Source: Styela clava
Taxonomy: Eukaryota; Chordata; Ascidiacea; Stolidobranchia; Styelidae
Direction of reading: 5' to 3'
DNA: 64,000 nt
NCBI RefSeq assembly: GCF_964204865.1
Contig: NC_135256.1
Location: forward strand, 19,001,703-19,065,702
Below the pieces are notes generated by a model, which was not told the origin of the DNA, searched no databases, and saw only the letters and a list, made by a program, of their open reading frames with translations. Shown in pieces: positions 37,817-49,828 of the stretch (position 1 is the stretch's first letter; every line of letters begins with the position of its first letter). Made by a program: the position numbers and the translations under genes.

Positions 37817-38804
37817 CGAGCAAGTATGTAATCGAATCATTCGAAATTTTTCAATTCAGATGTCTATAAATAAATGATATATTGTATTTTTTCGGGAAAT
37901 CTACAGACATATTATTATTTTCAATATATAGAGTATAATCTCAATGGCTTGGTATGTCTGTCGAATGAAATTTTCCAAAAATTACAATCTCAAAATTTCA
38001 TAATAACATGATTCGCACAACTACCGTTTTTATTCTGGCTATTGAGTCGGCCCAGTGAATAAGGCTAGAGCCATGTTTCAGAAATGAAAAATAGGCTTTT
38101 TTTTTGGTTCCCGCCCAATAGACGACATACAAGAATGCATTACATTGATCTTCTTTTTGTCAGTTTGGGCACCAATGCGCGCTCATAATTGTATATGGCA
38201 AAATCTGTTAAAACCAAACCATGCTCATTTCGTGGAATCGCGGAAATAAATATTCTGTACCACGAATTAACTGTGCAATGACATAGTCAGTACAGCGCAG
38301 GGGCTAACTGCTGTGTTGTCCCATCTGCTGTCGTTTCGTTTAATCGTCCAAACCGAAAAGCCAATTACTATCTTGTAATGTCAGTTTATTTGAAGGTCAT
38401 TAAGCCAGCATGAATAAAAGAAAAGGAAAATAATTTTTATAGTGATACTTTTAGTTCAGCAGTGTATATCTGCAGAGATACCGAAAGGATTTGAAGTATG
38501 CCTCGTTAATTAAATGCCTCGGTTAAAACACAGACCCAATTAAATAACCATGCGAATATTAAAACTTATTGTTCAACTTGTTTCTCATAGTAGCCTATAT
38601 CTACTAATATGTCTAACTTTGTTGAAATCGTAGTCCTGGTCTTTTTTTAACCTTATGAGCGTTTTTGCCACAAATGGTAGTTCACACTAACTGTCATACT
38701 AAATATAAAGTAATCAGGCTAATTTCTTGAATGTAACTTCAGCTCATTGTGACCTGCACGCTCTGGTAGTAAACAGTTGATAACCATGCCATTGATGTTA
38801 CCAA

Positions 38805-39560
38805 CTGGTTCAAACTGGAATCGCCCCAAATTTTCAATAACGATATTATAAAAGTGAGTCATACTAACTGTATTAAGATAGCTATTAATCTTACACCATA
38901 AGAACTCGTGTCCCAACTAAAATTTCCAAAAACGAGACCGTATAAATTATATTCAACCAAGTGTAAACTCCTTTTTTGTTCTTATCCCGTTGGTAAAAGT
39001 ACTTATCATACAAGGTATCATACCATCCATGTTAATTACTATTTAAATATAGAGACATAGAAATATGTGTCATATTTTCCCCATTGTTAGTGCGGGTCAC
39101 GTTATGTTATGCCTAATCATGTGTATTAAGAAGAGCTCAATTAATATAAACTCTCCTATATAATCTCTACTAAATGGTGTTAGTTAGATCTTTTATACGG
39201 CACTTACCTTCAATATTATATATAGTAGTTTCAAAACCATATGATTATTGCCTTTTACTTCCCCAGTAAAACTGTGTAAATTTTCTTTGTGTCGTATTTT
39301 ATGATTGTGATATTTATTTACTGATGGGAAAAAATAAACTTGACTTAATTTAATCGTGTATATTACCCCTTTTGGTATTAACTATGTTACTCGTGTTCAT
39401 GTGTTTCGAACTGAAATCGCATTAAGTTTCCAATAGCGATATTATATAAGTGAGTAGAATCAATATACATCAATATAACCGGGAATCGTACAACCTTTAG
39501 TACTGTTTAACAATGCGATTTGTGTCACAAACTAAAATTTGCAAGGTTACTATATTTAGG
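38805..39560. repeat. Diverged tandem duplication (two ~150-bp copies)
   Basis: About 38805-38945 and 39405-39560 share CTGAAATCGC-like, TTTCCAATARCGATATTATA, AAGTGAGT, GTGTCACAAACTAAAATTT-like and AGGAGACC/AGATCCCGT-like blocks in the same order and orientation. No coding potential was found in either copy. Confidence 0.5.
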
Positions 39561-39879
39561 AGATCCCGTCAATTGTAAATCTACTATAGTCAGCCCATAT
39601 TCCCATTGCTAGTAGCCTTAGTAATCATACCGTCCCACTTTCATAAGTGTTCCAATCTGGGAATATATTCCTTATTTCCCTATCGTTTATTCCCTAGTTA
39701 TGATCTGTCATGTTCTTATTTATATATATAGATATATGATGTATACAATGTCTGTGGCTGAAGTTATTTATAGACATATCTTTTCAGGAAGTTGCTGGGA
39801 AGGAAAGACTATAGAGAACTTGAAGGTAAAATATGACACACTAATAAATAATTTACTAGTTAAGATTTAGATATCGAGA

Positions 39880-40330
39880 TACAACTGACAGATCATTCCG
39901 AATAAGTAATATTTATAATATTGAAAATCTGCAAATAATTTAAGAACGAACGTAAACGAATATCAGTACAAGTTGTCGTCTTTGTATCTTTAGAATAAGC
40001 ATAGATTATCACAAAGGCGTGGACATTTTTTGACGGGCGTAAAGGTAATTAAGAATAGAAATATTTCTTAGATTTTATCTTTCCCGCCTCATTTTGATAT
40101 TTACATTTCTCAAATGTGTAGCCGTATTTTCAACGTGCTTTTCAATGAGTATAAATATAATTTATATTATGTGTGGCAATATTATACACTGACAGATCAT
40201 TCCAAAGTAATGTTTGTAATTTAGGGGGGAATCTGTGAATAATTTGTGAATGAACTGATTAATATTTTTATTTTCTGTATCCAAAGTATAAGCATAGCTT
40301 CTCTGTGCACTTGTCAAATTACATTTTCTG
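39880..40330. repeat. Diverged tandem duplication (~300-bp period)
   Basis: ACTGACAGATCATTCC occurs at about 39886 and 40188. Each is followed in order by GTAATATTTATAAT/GTAATGTTTGTAAT, AATCTGCAAATAATT/AATCTGTGAATAATT, GAACGAACG/GAATGAACT and AATAAGCATAG/TATAAGCATAG. A third, shorter match (CTGTCAGATCATTTC) is near 42779. Confidence 0.65.
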
Positions 40331-40432
40331 TAACTTATAAACTTAATAATGACATAGTTCAAACAACTATATTTAATCAAATCAGTATTATACAAAATGA
40401 ACCTACATTTCATTATCTCGTATCAATTTCAG

Positions 40433-40565
40433 CTTTCTGAAACACTTCTTGAAAGCGGAAAAGACAGTTTATCATTACATCAAAAGACATGCGGAGTTAT
40501 TCGTCCGATTATGCATCGTTGTGAGAGCTGGATGCATCGAGTCTAAAATGCAAGAATGTTATTAA
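40433..40565 (+). other. Putative 3'-terminal exon, copy 2 of a small paralogous pair
   Basis: The acceptor ATCAATTTCAG is followed by a 43-codon frame starting FLKHFLKAEKTVYHYIKR and containing three cysteines, ending with TAA (40563-40565). Compared with copy 1, replacements are conservative (D/E, R/K, S/T, M/V) while the frame is kept. That is what paralogous coding exons show and is unlikely for random sequence. The function is unknown. Confidence 0.45.
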
Positions 40566-41100
40566 AATCTTTTGAATTTTTCTATATTATTTTTTCAAGT
40601 TTTCTTTCCAAATTTTTCGTTTCGACCTGTTAGCGATAGCCGTTGGTAAATTCTTACTTGTAACTGGTTGTAATTTTTTTTTCACATTTATCGTTTCTAC
40701 CTATTAGCGATAACCTTTGATAAATTCTTACCCGTAACTCTGTGTAAATTAATGTTAGTAAATTCTATATCAAGCCACCATCTCAAATTACTTCGTTTAC
40801 TAATTGAATGGCAATTTCTGAATCTGAATTCGCTGTATGATATTCACTCACTAGAGTTCTCTTTACATTTTGATGAAATCGTGACCGATTGCATACCCGA
40901 ACTATGGCGCTCTGGATTTCGTGTCCATGTATTCGAGCATCGCTCTCTTGTTCATTTTTGTTTGAAAACCATACATATATACTCAAATTACCTTGTTGTT
41001 TCACTATTATATATCATTTTACGGAAGAAGTGTGCATTACCCACTGACAATATAAAAACCGGTTTCGCCAACCTGAAGGTAAACAATCGAGTTGTATGTT

Positions 41101-41945
41101 CATCGCATCAAAATTTGTAGATATATATTGCTAGATTATAAACTTTATTTTTATCATGAGATAGACGGCCAGGGCATAAACAATGGTTGCGATTCGAAGT
41201 ACTGCGATATCACAAAGGACTGCATTTTTGCGTGCGAAATATATATTGATTTTGTGATAACATTCAATGTAGAAACAAAAAAAAAAACAGGTTGAAGCAG
41301 TGATTGTTTTATTTCTCTTTGAAAATTGTTTCTTTGACAAACAAATATATATACTGCCGATTATATATTTATGTACATGTTTCATTTTATTCTAAAATCG
41401 AAAATAACTGAAACTCAAAACTGAACAAAAAACAAAATACAGAAATTTTTTCTTTAAACCTTCCCAAAAAGCATGACCAGTGATGTAAAACTAGTCATGT
41501 GGGTCGATACCTGCAATGATAGGGTGCCGCATTGATTTGTGATAGACACCGCATTAGTTTGCAAACACTCTCATTGGTTGTTCATCTCATTTACTCCTTG
41601 TAGATATATATCAGTAGATATTTAAAACTTATTTTTATCAAGAGATATACGCCCAGAACATATACTGTGGTTACGATTCGTAGTACTGCGATACCACAAG
41701 GGTTCGAATTCTTTCGTGCAAAATATATATTTATTTTGAGATTATATTCAATGTAAAAAATACCAGGTTGAACCAGTGATTGTTTTATTTCTTTCTAAAA
41801 ATTTTTTTTTTAACAAACAAATATACTGCCGACTACATATATATCTATACCGATATGTGCTATTTTATTCTAAAATCGATTTACCTAAAAGAATTCTCAA
41901 AACTGATCAAAGAACAAAATATAGAATACTTTTTCTTTCAACCAA
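41101..41945 (+). repeat. Tandem duplication with a small Cys-containing frame, one copy broken
   Basis: The segments 41101-41460 and 41600-41945 align along their length (shared TTTTTATCA[TA]GAGATA, GATTCG[AT]AGTACTGCGATA, GATTGTTTTATTTCT, TATTTTATTCTAAAATCGA). Copy 1 encodes, within a 67-codon frame, GINNGCDSKYCDITKDCIFAC (four Cys). Copy 2 has TAG where copy 1 has AAG between the first two Cys codons. Neither copy has a recognised signal sequence or family. Confidence 0.65.
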
Positions 41946-41962
41946 GTTCATTGATGTATACA

Positions 41963-44565
41963 CTAGGGGTGGCCAACACGTCGATCCCAATCGAACTGTG
42001 GAATATGCCACGTCTCGAGAAGTCGATCACGTCTAATGTTGAGTAAATTTGACAACCTTTCCCAAAAAATCGCTTTGAACCAGTTGCGTGTTTTTAAAAC
42101 AGGAAGAATACAGTACTGAACATGCGCAAAATACAATATACACATACAGTATTTGAGTCTGGGCAAGTCCGAGATAGAGCATATTATTACGTAACAAATG
42201 CAAGTTTTGCCGCTGCCAAGGTTTTAAAACTGAATGCCGAACAACGCGTGTCTTGACAGACGAACGATGACGATCTACAATAACTTCTACCGTATGTGAA
42301 AGTTTTTGTCTCACTTCAAGCGTAGTGTGATAAATTTTATTCGCATTGGTATTTCCCAATTTCAAGAGAGCAAAGTTTGCACTTGGAAGAAATTGTAAAT
42401 TAAATACTGACGTTTGAGCAGCCATGTAACATTCATGATTATAGAATATTTATTGTTTGCTGTTTAGTTTAGATAATATATACATGAATACTTGGCACGT
42501 TTTCTTGAGGCAATTCCAACACTTACGACTAAAAACTAGGCAGGTCTTAGATCTGTATCGTAATATTTGAATTAATCTTAAAAATGCTGAGACATTTACC
42601 CCAGGGTAAAATTGAATAATTAAATTACCAACTTAAATGGAACATAAAAAAATTCAAATTTTTACTGCCAACTCGTATACATATGCAGCCAACCAAATAT
42701 ACAAATATATACTGCCAAGTCATATGTATATATAGCCAACTCAATATACAAATACAGCCATTAAGGTAATGTGCAAATACTGTCAGATCATTTCATAGGA
42801 ATACGATTTATGTATATATATTCGGTTGCATCTACGAATTATATGCACATTACTGGTCGTTCATATATTTACCGCATTAAAAAGCGTAGAAAACTCCAAA
42901 GCGACCAGCGATCGATACAGTATCAGCACACAGGGGTAGGCTCCACTTACATGTTGATTGCCCACAGAAGGACATAAAACTACCAGTTTTCGTAGTACAT
43001 GATAACTATACAATAGGTAATAATCTATAATATCATAATACCCCACAACAGCTGGTCGTTGATAACACGAAAAATGCGCTGGCTGAAAATCTCTCTTCAG
43101 TGATCTATTCTTTGGCAATAAACTGTCCACAAACTAATCCAATTAACGCTTGGTGAAAATATAATGCATAGAACTGCCGGTGCGCGTAGTTCTCGATAAA
43201 TTTTCCATCAGCGCCAATCTATGCCATGATACCCCACAGAATCTAATCGTTGATAACATGAAAAATGTGCTGACTTAAAATCTCTCTTCAGTCCCACTGC
43301 GTTGCTGGGGTGCATTCGAACACACCTTTCTACACAATGGGGCTCTTATTAAATTCAACAAAATATATTATTGAAAATTAGCAACGAGACGCCATCACCA
43401 TCTAACTCTGAGACTTCAAATTTGGAGATTTCTTAATTATAAAACTAATATTCAACTGAAATGTTAGATTTTTTTTCAAGGATATCCTTGAACAAATTGA
43501 CAACATAAAACTACTTTGGATACATGCGTAAAGAGTCATTCTAGAAATATTCTTGAACATTTTTAATTCCTGTCATCAAATCTGTAGTAAATTTATCATT
43601 TTACTTTTAGTTTATGCCTAATTTCAATTGAAACTGAGATCGACGAACACGCGTGATGGAATGGCCCATACTCTTGCATCATATACGTATGAATTAAATA
43701 CGACATTAGCATTTAGATGAAATATCTGGCCCTACATGGGTCCAAATACAATTTGGTACAATGAAAGATTTGCTAAGCCCTCACGTCCCATAAAGCTTAC
43801 CAAATTTGGTTTTCAGTGTCTCTATAATTTTGTTTTTAAATATATTTTCACGGGTGTGTGACATTCGCAGAGAGTTTTTGCAAAGGCGTCTTAACACAAA
43901 AATTTGAGAACCATTGATTTACGGCATCGAAATTTCCATGTTATTATTTGTAACGAATGGTGTGTACAAAAACCTATTTCAGCATTACTACCCTGTTATT
44001 CTCATTTTAATGATATCAATTCATTTCGAAATTTACATAGTTGTAAATTCATGTTCTCTCTTTATAAAGTCGTGTAATAGGAATGGCCTGACTGAATAAA
44101 CTTCTCTGGAGGTTACTAAATATAAATAAACTAGCAGCAGTAGCAGCAGAAGTCTCACAGATATAGCACGAGAAAAGTAAGCAAAGCTTATTGTCGGACT
44201 GGTATTTTTTCGAAATAAAACTCAATATGTATTAAAAATGTTTATTATTGTGCATGTTCTGCTTCTGGAGTAGTAACAAAGCTTTGTTTTTATGAAGAGG
44301 AATTGCAATTTTGGCCTGTTGTGTTTTCACTGTTTGGGGGATTCCATATCATTTCTCTGGGCCCCTCCTATATCCATTCAAAAGGGTCAATACTATGTTA
44401 TGACAAATTTCGGTAGGTAGGCTACTTGAAAGAATTTAATCATTGAGTTTAGTCATTTCAGCACGCAAACCGAAAAAGGTTGCCCACTCCTGTTATAGAT
44501 ATATGATTATTGTTAATAGGAGGTATATGATAAAAATTCTGTATATGGAAAGCAGAAATGGAAAG
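41963..44565. other. Gene-free stretch with hAT-like ends and a small tandem duplication
   Basis: A hAT-like left end CTAGGGGTGGCCAAC begins at 41963 and an isolated right end GTTGCCCACTCCTG closes at 44492; they do not clearly pair. About 42980-43110 and 43170-43296 are tandem copies sharing GATACCCCACA, TCGTTGATAACA, GAAAAATG[CT]GCTG and AAAATCTCTCTTCAGT. The 130-codon minus frame 42033-42425 has no recognisable domain. Confidence 0.45.
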
Positions 44566-46634
44566 TTAATACCACAAATACGCAGCAGCAATAGTAATGA
44601 CCGAAACTATTAATGCGAAAGTAATGTACATTTCAGTGTACATTCCTTTCACATATGAATCATGTTTCAGGCGATGTGCAGTTATCGCTCCACCCTTGTT
44701 CTCATGCGGAAAAGGCACATCTGGTATTTCATACCCCAAGAATTGGCAGACTGGTCCCCAGCCTTCTTTAACATTGAAAATGAGCAATTGGTCCCTGGGT
44801 GCATTCTGGAACAAAATGAATTGGAGTTGTGAACAAACGTTTTTCATATGAGTGAGCATCACTCTGCTGTGGTGTTGGCGTATCAGTTAAGCACTTCGAT
44901 TTTGTGCATATCTACCTTTCTATTAATGCAAAGACTGTAGATTCAGGTGAATACGATAAACTACATTAAAAATAGCGCGAATTGCTTATTTCTGCATGAT
45001 TTCACTACGATGCAATCAATTGTTATTAGTCGAACCCCACGCAACAATGTCATGTGTGATAAAGGACTAAAAGAAAGAGTGAAGTGAACCATGCGTTGTT
45101 AGTGACGCAAATCGCCGAAGTTTACACTACTTTTGCGATTTCAGAGTTCCCCATTTAATTGAAAGGCTGCCGTCAACATTGGCAATCAATTTGAACTGAA
45201 GAACAATGAACAATGTGTTTTTATATCATCCCAAATACTAAAAAATAATAGGAACCGAACCTCGTGGGACCCCGTGAGTCACTGGTAAGTAAAGGGAATT
45301 ATTGTTTCTATTTGAACATACTGTGATCTGCCGCCTAAATTACTAGTACTGAGTTTATATGCGAGTACTTGTAAACTTGTAAATCAGGATATGTCGAAAT
45401 ATATACTATGTCGAAAGCTTTCTTTAAATAAAATAAGCACTAACAAACTCTTTTTCTATCTATCCTATAGATAGTACAAATTAAGGCGCTCCTGAAGTAT
45501 GTGTACCAAGATGGCACACAACACATACTATGTTCAGGTTGTGCGCCATCTTGGTGCACATACTTCTGGAGTACCCAAATTAAATCACATTTACCTCTAT
45601 GACATCGTTATTGTGGTCTTCGTAATATTTTGCATACTGATCTTGATCCAAAATGGGAAATTTTTTACATATTTCAAATCCAGTGATCTCGGAAGGTGGT
45701 TTGCAGAATTTTGCAACTGAAAAAAAAAAACTTTCGGAGTCACTTCACTGAGTGTACCCAAGAAGTTCGTAAAGTAAAATGTCAACTGTCGACGCTCTGG
45801 TAACACATTTAATCAATATTGATTGATCCATGAATGATAAGTCTCTAAACATGAATCTGGAATGATTAATGATCTATCTACCTACAGTAACATTTTCCTC
45901 AAATTTTATTGTTGATTTTCAGCCCTCTTTCCAAAGACCACTACGAGCTATCCGTAGAATTAACTCGGCATTGACCACATCTGCAAAAATGTCCAGCACC
46001 CTTGGAGGTAAACACAGGCAGACTTCCATATATTTTGCGTAACTGAAAACTCACCAGATTTCCTTTCTAGGTCAAACCACCGTCTTGCTTTCATTGAAAA
46101 GACGGAAAGTGGGAATGAAAAAGCAGATTCATTGTACTTGGTATACTGGTTGATGAAAGACTTTGCACATTTGTATTTATCGTCGTGCATAGTGAGAATC
46201 AACTGAAAAATAAATAATCGATTCATCATATTATGCTTGAGAGCGACTATCATGGCCAATTATCCATTATCACAATATGATGTTTATACATTTATTCAAC
46301 CATACCTACTCTCGAATACTGTGAAATGCAAATTGGAGGTATATGAAAATTGCATAGATAAATAAAACTTTCCACTTCTGACCTTAATATCAGGAAAAGC
46401 CTTGAGAAACTCTTTCCAATAAGCTATAGCAAAAGTGTCACTTGTTGCGTCATAACCTTCAAACATTTGGTGTAAATTTTCAAAGTTTCCTTTTCCTTCC
46501 AGAAATTCCATCCATTCTTCATATAACTCCTCGAAGTGTCTTCCATGTTCTGATACATTGTAACCCAGAATTCTCAATGCTTGGCACATACTTTTGGTTC
46601 CGGTTTTCAAGAAACCAACAATTAGTATCTTCAT
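44566..46634 (-). CDS. P-loop sulfotransferase-like protein (Sulfotransfer_4 type) with C-terminal membrane anchor
   Basis: Exons in reading order: 46634-46383, 46202-46055, 45716-45595 and 44805-44566. Phases close (0, 1, 0) and give 253 residues, typical for this family. The start MKILIVGFLKTGTKSM carries the nucleotide-sulfate loop (KTGTKSM, 10-16). It is followed by LRILGYNVSEHG and AYWKEFLKAFPDIK/LILTMHDD, the family's second conserved strand. The C-terminal exon has NAPRDQLLIFNVKEGW, VCQFLGYEIPDVPFPHEN and KGGAI, all diagnostic. The last ~23 residues, from TEMYITFALIV to the end, form a hydrophobic segment, predicting a tail-anchored or otherwise membrane-bound protein; many relatives lack or vary in this part. 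Family enzymes are only inferred to be sulfotransferases; the substrate is unknown. Exon 1 uses a GTCAGA donor. A 42-bp micro-exon inside intron 2 (about 45945-45986) would keep the frame but is not needed. Confidence 0.87.
45485..45575. mobile_element. 91-bp palindromic MITE (family A variant) with exact 8-bp TSD
   Basis: The arms GGCGCTCCTGAAGTATGTGT and ACACATACTTCTGGAGTACC (the right arm as GCACATACTTC in the sequence) pair over nearly the full length. The centre is AACACATACTATGTTCAGG. The flanks are CAAATTAA at 45477-45484 and 45576-45583, an exact 8-bp TSD. The right TSD copy ends 9 bp from the GT donor of the sulfotransferase exon 45595-45716. Confidence 0.9.
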
Positions 46635-47340
46635 CTTGCAACGACCGAAGATGTTAGTTGTTATAAATAGGTAGAGATGACAACACCTAATCAAATATCA
46701 GTTGCTGTAAATGTAACATTTGATTGTGACCAGGTGAATGGAATGCTGATAAATAACAATATATGTTCACGCCGGTAATCGGATTCTACGCGGAATTACA
46801 GCAAAGAATTTCTAGTACTTATCGATATCAATGCGGTTGCCAGTCACTGCTAACATCAGAAAGATGCTTTTTGAATGAAAATTCCTTCGCATTTAATCCA
46901 CTACCCAAATTGTACGCTCATTCACCCAAAGCCCGTGGTCTAGCTAGTAGAGTCATTGAGTAGGCCAACACCGAAGGTTATAAACATTTGATAAAATTTA
47001 AAACATGTAGAAATACTTGTGCCAGTTTTGCCAAATTGCACGAACAAATATATGCCAATATAAACAACATATTATGAAAATAAAATACGTTGAGACAATG
47101 AGCTCCAATTTGAAACTGTTTAGCGGACATGATCGAACTGTGTTTACCTCGCGATTTGTTTACATCCACCGCATTGACAGCGAACTAATCAATAACTTGA
47201 TTGAAGTAATAATGCGGTTTGATCTAGCCTATAAAATTAAAATAACATTGAATAGCTACTGTCGACGTTTAGACTTCTCTGTAGTTGTATTGGAAAAGAA
47301 TTTGGAGTTCATTATACAACGCGATCAGCTAACTTAAAAA
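46635..47340. other. Upstream region of the Sulfotransfer_4 gene
   Basis: Contains its presumed promoter and 5' UTR. Short plus-strand frames at 46763-46963 and 47017-47337 have no recognisable features. Confidence 0.4.
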
Positions 47341-48180
47341 ATTTCATAACCGGTCTGATATATGCCATTCCTCGTGAAGTGGAGGCTCGACGAAGAAAAG
47401 GTAGATTCTTTTAAAAAAGATTGCTTCAAAACCAAAAAAACTCAAACGAAGTACTCTGATAACAAACGCGGAAGATACATCCGATTCACCAAAAGCACAA
47501 AAAAGATCAGCTGGAGATTAAACTGCCTCAGCAATAAGCAAAATAACCAAAGAGTTGCAAAGACTGACATCAAATACAAACGAACAAAATAGCCAGATAA
47601 AATCCCCAAAAAATAGACCCGAAAATAAAAAACATCCTCAAACTAGTAAAAGTATTCTAAGCTCCAGTCAAGAAATAAATAGGATGAGAATCATGGGAAT
47701 TTCTGAAATTAAAAATCACCTTACAAAAAGTAACAAATCAGAAGAATCCAAAAGCAAAAACGAACAATGAAAAGGGTTGTAGATAAAAAATTCACAATAT
47801 TTCAACTTTAAAGGCCAATGTAATAGAGAATAAAACTGATGATACGATAATTGACTCCACATCACCTTTGTAATTTGATTATAGTAGCAATACTGCAGAT
47901 AATGTCAGTCTTATGGACAATGATAGAGATATTTTTCTCACATGAGACTCACAAATGGCACACGGGGAAAACAATAAAAAATTTGGAAAAGATCTTACTC
48001 TGGTGATACTTTTGAACAAATAATCCCAGAGATATAAATGGAACAGCGGAAGAATGAAAAAATGACATAACAAAAACTGACGAGGAAATTAAAGAAGACA
48101 TAACAGAAATAATATATAAAGCACATGAATTTAGTGATATGATATATATTTATATGTAGCAACAATTCATGGAAAAGGGT
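47341..48180 (+). other. A-rich, Lys/Asn/Ser-rich frames left of the LINE remnant
   Basis: Two overlapping broken frames (47362-47592 and 47555-47770) encode low-complexity Lys/Asn/Gln-rich peptides. Their strand and base composition match the LINE reverse-transcriptase fragment that follows, so they may be part of the same degraded element. No domain was recognised. Confidence 0.35.
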
Positions 48181-48620
48181 CTGGAAAATATGAATTCGAC
48201 CGAATGAATGAGCTACTCGGAAATGAAGTGATTAAACAAGGAGCAGTATATCAATTTCACCAAACAATCAGAAATTAGATTTAGAACTGGAGAAGAGTTA
48301 TACAGTGCTTGGACATTGAAAACGTCCCCTGGTTTGGATGGCTTCAAGTGTGAACTGTATTTAAAAATTTGGAACTGTTTGCGCCCGATTCTGGGTTTTT
48401 GTCTAACAAAATTTTCGTGGAACAAGGACAACCGTAAGACAAGGTTGTCCACTCGCTCCTATATTATATCTAATGATGGTTGAATTGTTGGCGTATAATA
48501 TTTGACGCAATAGTAGAATTATACGACACCATATTGACAGTAGAAAAATTTAGAATCATTAGATTGGAATTAATGAGGATTTTTTAAAAGACTACAGGTT
48601 TTTTTTACTCAAAACGTCTT
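48181..48620 (+). pseudogene. Degraded L1-type LINE reverse transcriptase fragment
   Basis: Near 48317-48375 one frame reads TSPGLDGFKCELYLKIW, the RT 'SPGxDG' block. Near 48432-48500 another frame reads VRQGCPLAPILYL, the 'GxRQGCPLSP' block. In intact elements these are more than 100 residues apart; here only about 60 bp separate them, so there is an internal deletion. Stop codons and frameshifts interrupt both sides. The sequence 48621-49828 beyond holds nothing recognisable. Confidence 0.75.
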
Positions 48621-49828
48621 TCTGGTATCTCTGATAAACATTCCTATTAAAATCTCATGACTTTAGTGTAGATAAAAACGTAGCGATAAATAGACGAAAA
48701 AGAAAAAAAATTTTAATTACAATTTTGAAATTATAATTATACATAATAATAAAACAAAAAATACAGAAAAAATTGATTCGAAAAAAGCCCTTGTTTTAAA
48801 ACACGATGTTTTTTTAGAATTGATAAAAACAAAACCCTAAATTTACCCACTGCTAACTGCAAAGTTTGGTATCCACCGCTCTGAGTTCGGCCAGATAAAA
48901 ATTATGTTCCGCTTACTACTGTAGCAGTAGCACGACAAACGAACAGCCTTGAGATCAATTTGTGGGTACCAAATTTTGCTAAAACCGTCAAGATGCTTTT
49001 TAGGGAATTTTTCATCACGGACGCACCTACTGAGATCTATGTAATGCTTGGAGAACTAAGGACAACGGATTGTAAATTCTCATTTAATTTTTCCTTTCAT
49101 TTTTAAGGCGAGGCTCACGACCCTAGATGAAAACAAACTCACGTAAAGTAAACTCAATGTTCATTCATCTATAGTCTAAACTCTAAACAATACAGAACTA
49201 TGCTCCTTCCACTATTTCCACTAGGCTTACACTATTTCATCTGTCGAAGTTGTGAAAATTTGGTGTGTCAAAATCGTGACACGCGTGACAAACTTCAACC
49301 AATCAATTGTTTTATTTTGTCCTCTGACATAAACAACTAAAAAAGTAAACTGACAAACAGAATGCAGAATTACCTGGGAATTGAGCATAACTTAGAATAA
49401 ACTTAAAAACGTGTAAAACGCGCACATCGCAACTAAAAACAATTCAAACAGATTGGATATTGTTGCGGGTTGCAAAAAACAGTGTACGACTTATACCCTA
49501 TGCCCTTGCCATTGAGATGACAACACAAAGCATCATAATACGTTTAGAATTATGTCACGCATTGTTTCGGTAGCAATTTTTTCCCATTTAAAATGTATAC
49601 AATTGAGATGACAGCATAGGGACTATTGATCCTATCTGCGTGTTTGGCCCGCCTGTTATTAGGTTGACACACGCCTATTTGAGCAAATTCCGATTGATCC
49701 GAAAACAGATAACAAATTACACTTACAACCTACAGTATGAAACTAAATTTCTAACTAACAAAGAACGATAAACACGAGCAACACTAAGCGAGAGAAAATA
49801 TATATATCATAAAGGCAATGAATTAGAG

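Noticed and set aside
42033..42425. 130-codon minus-strand frame starting MAAQTSVFNLQ
   Set aside because: No domain, no splice context and repeat-like surroundings; kept out of the gene list.
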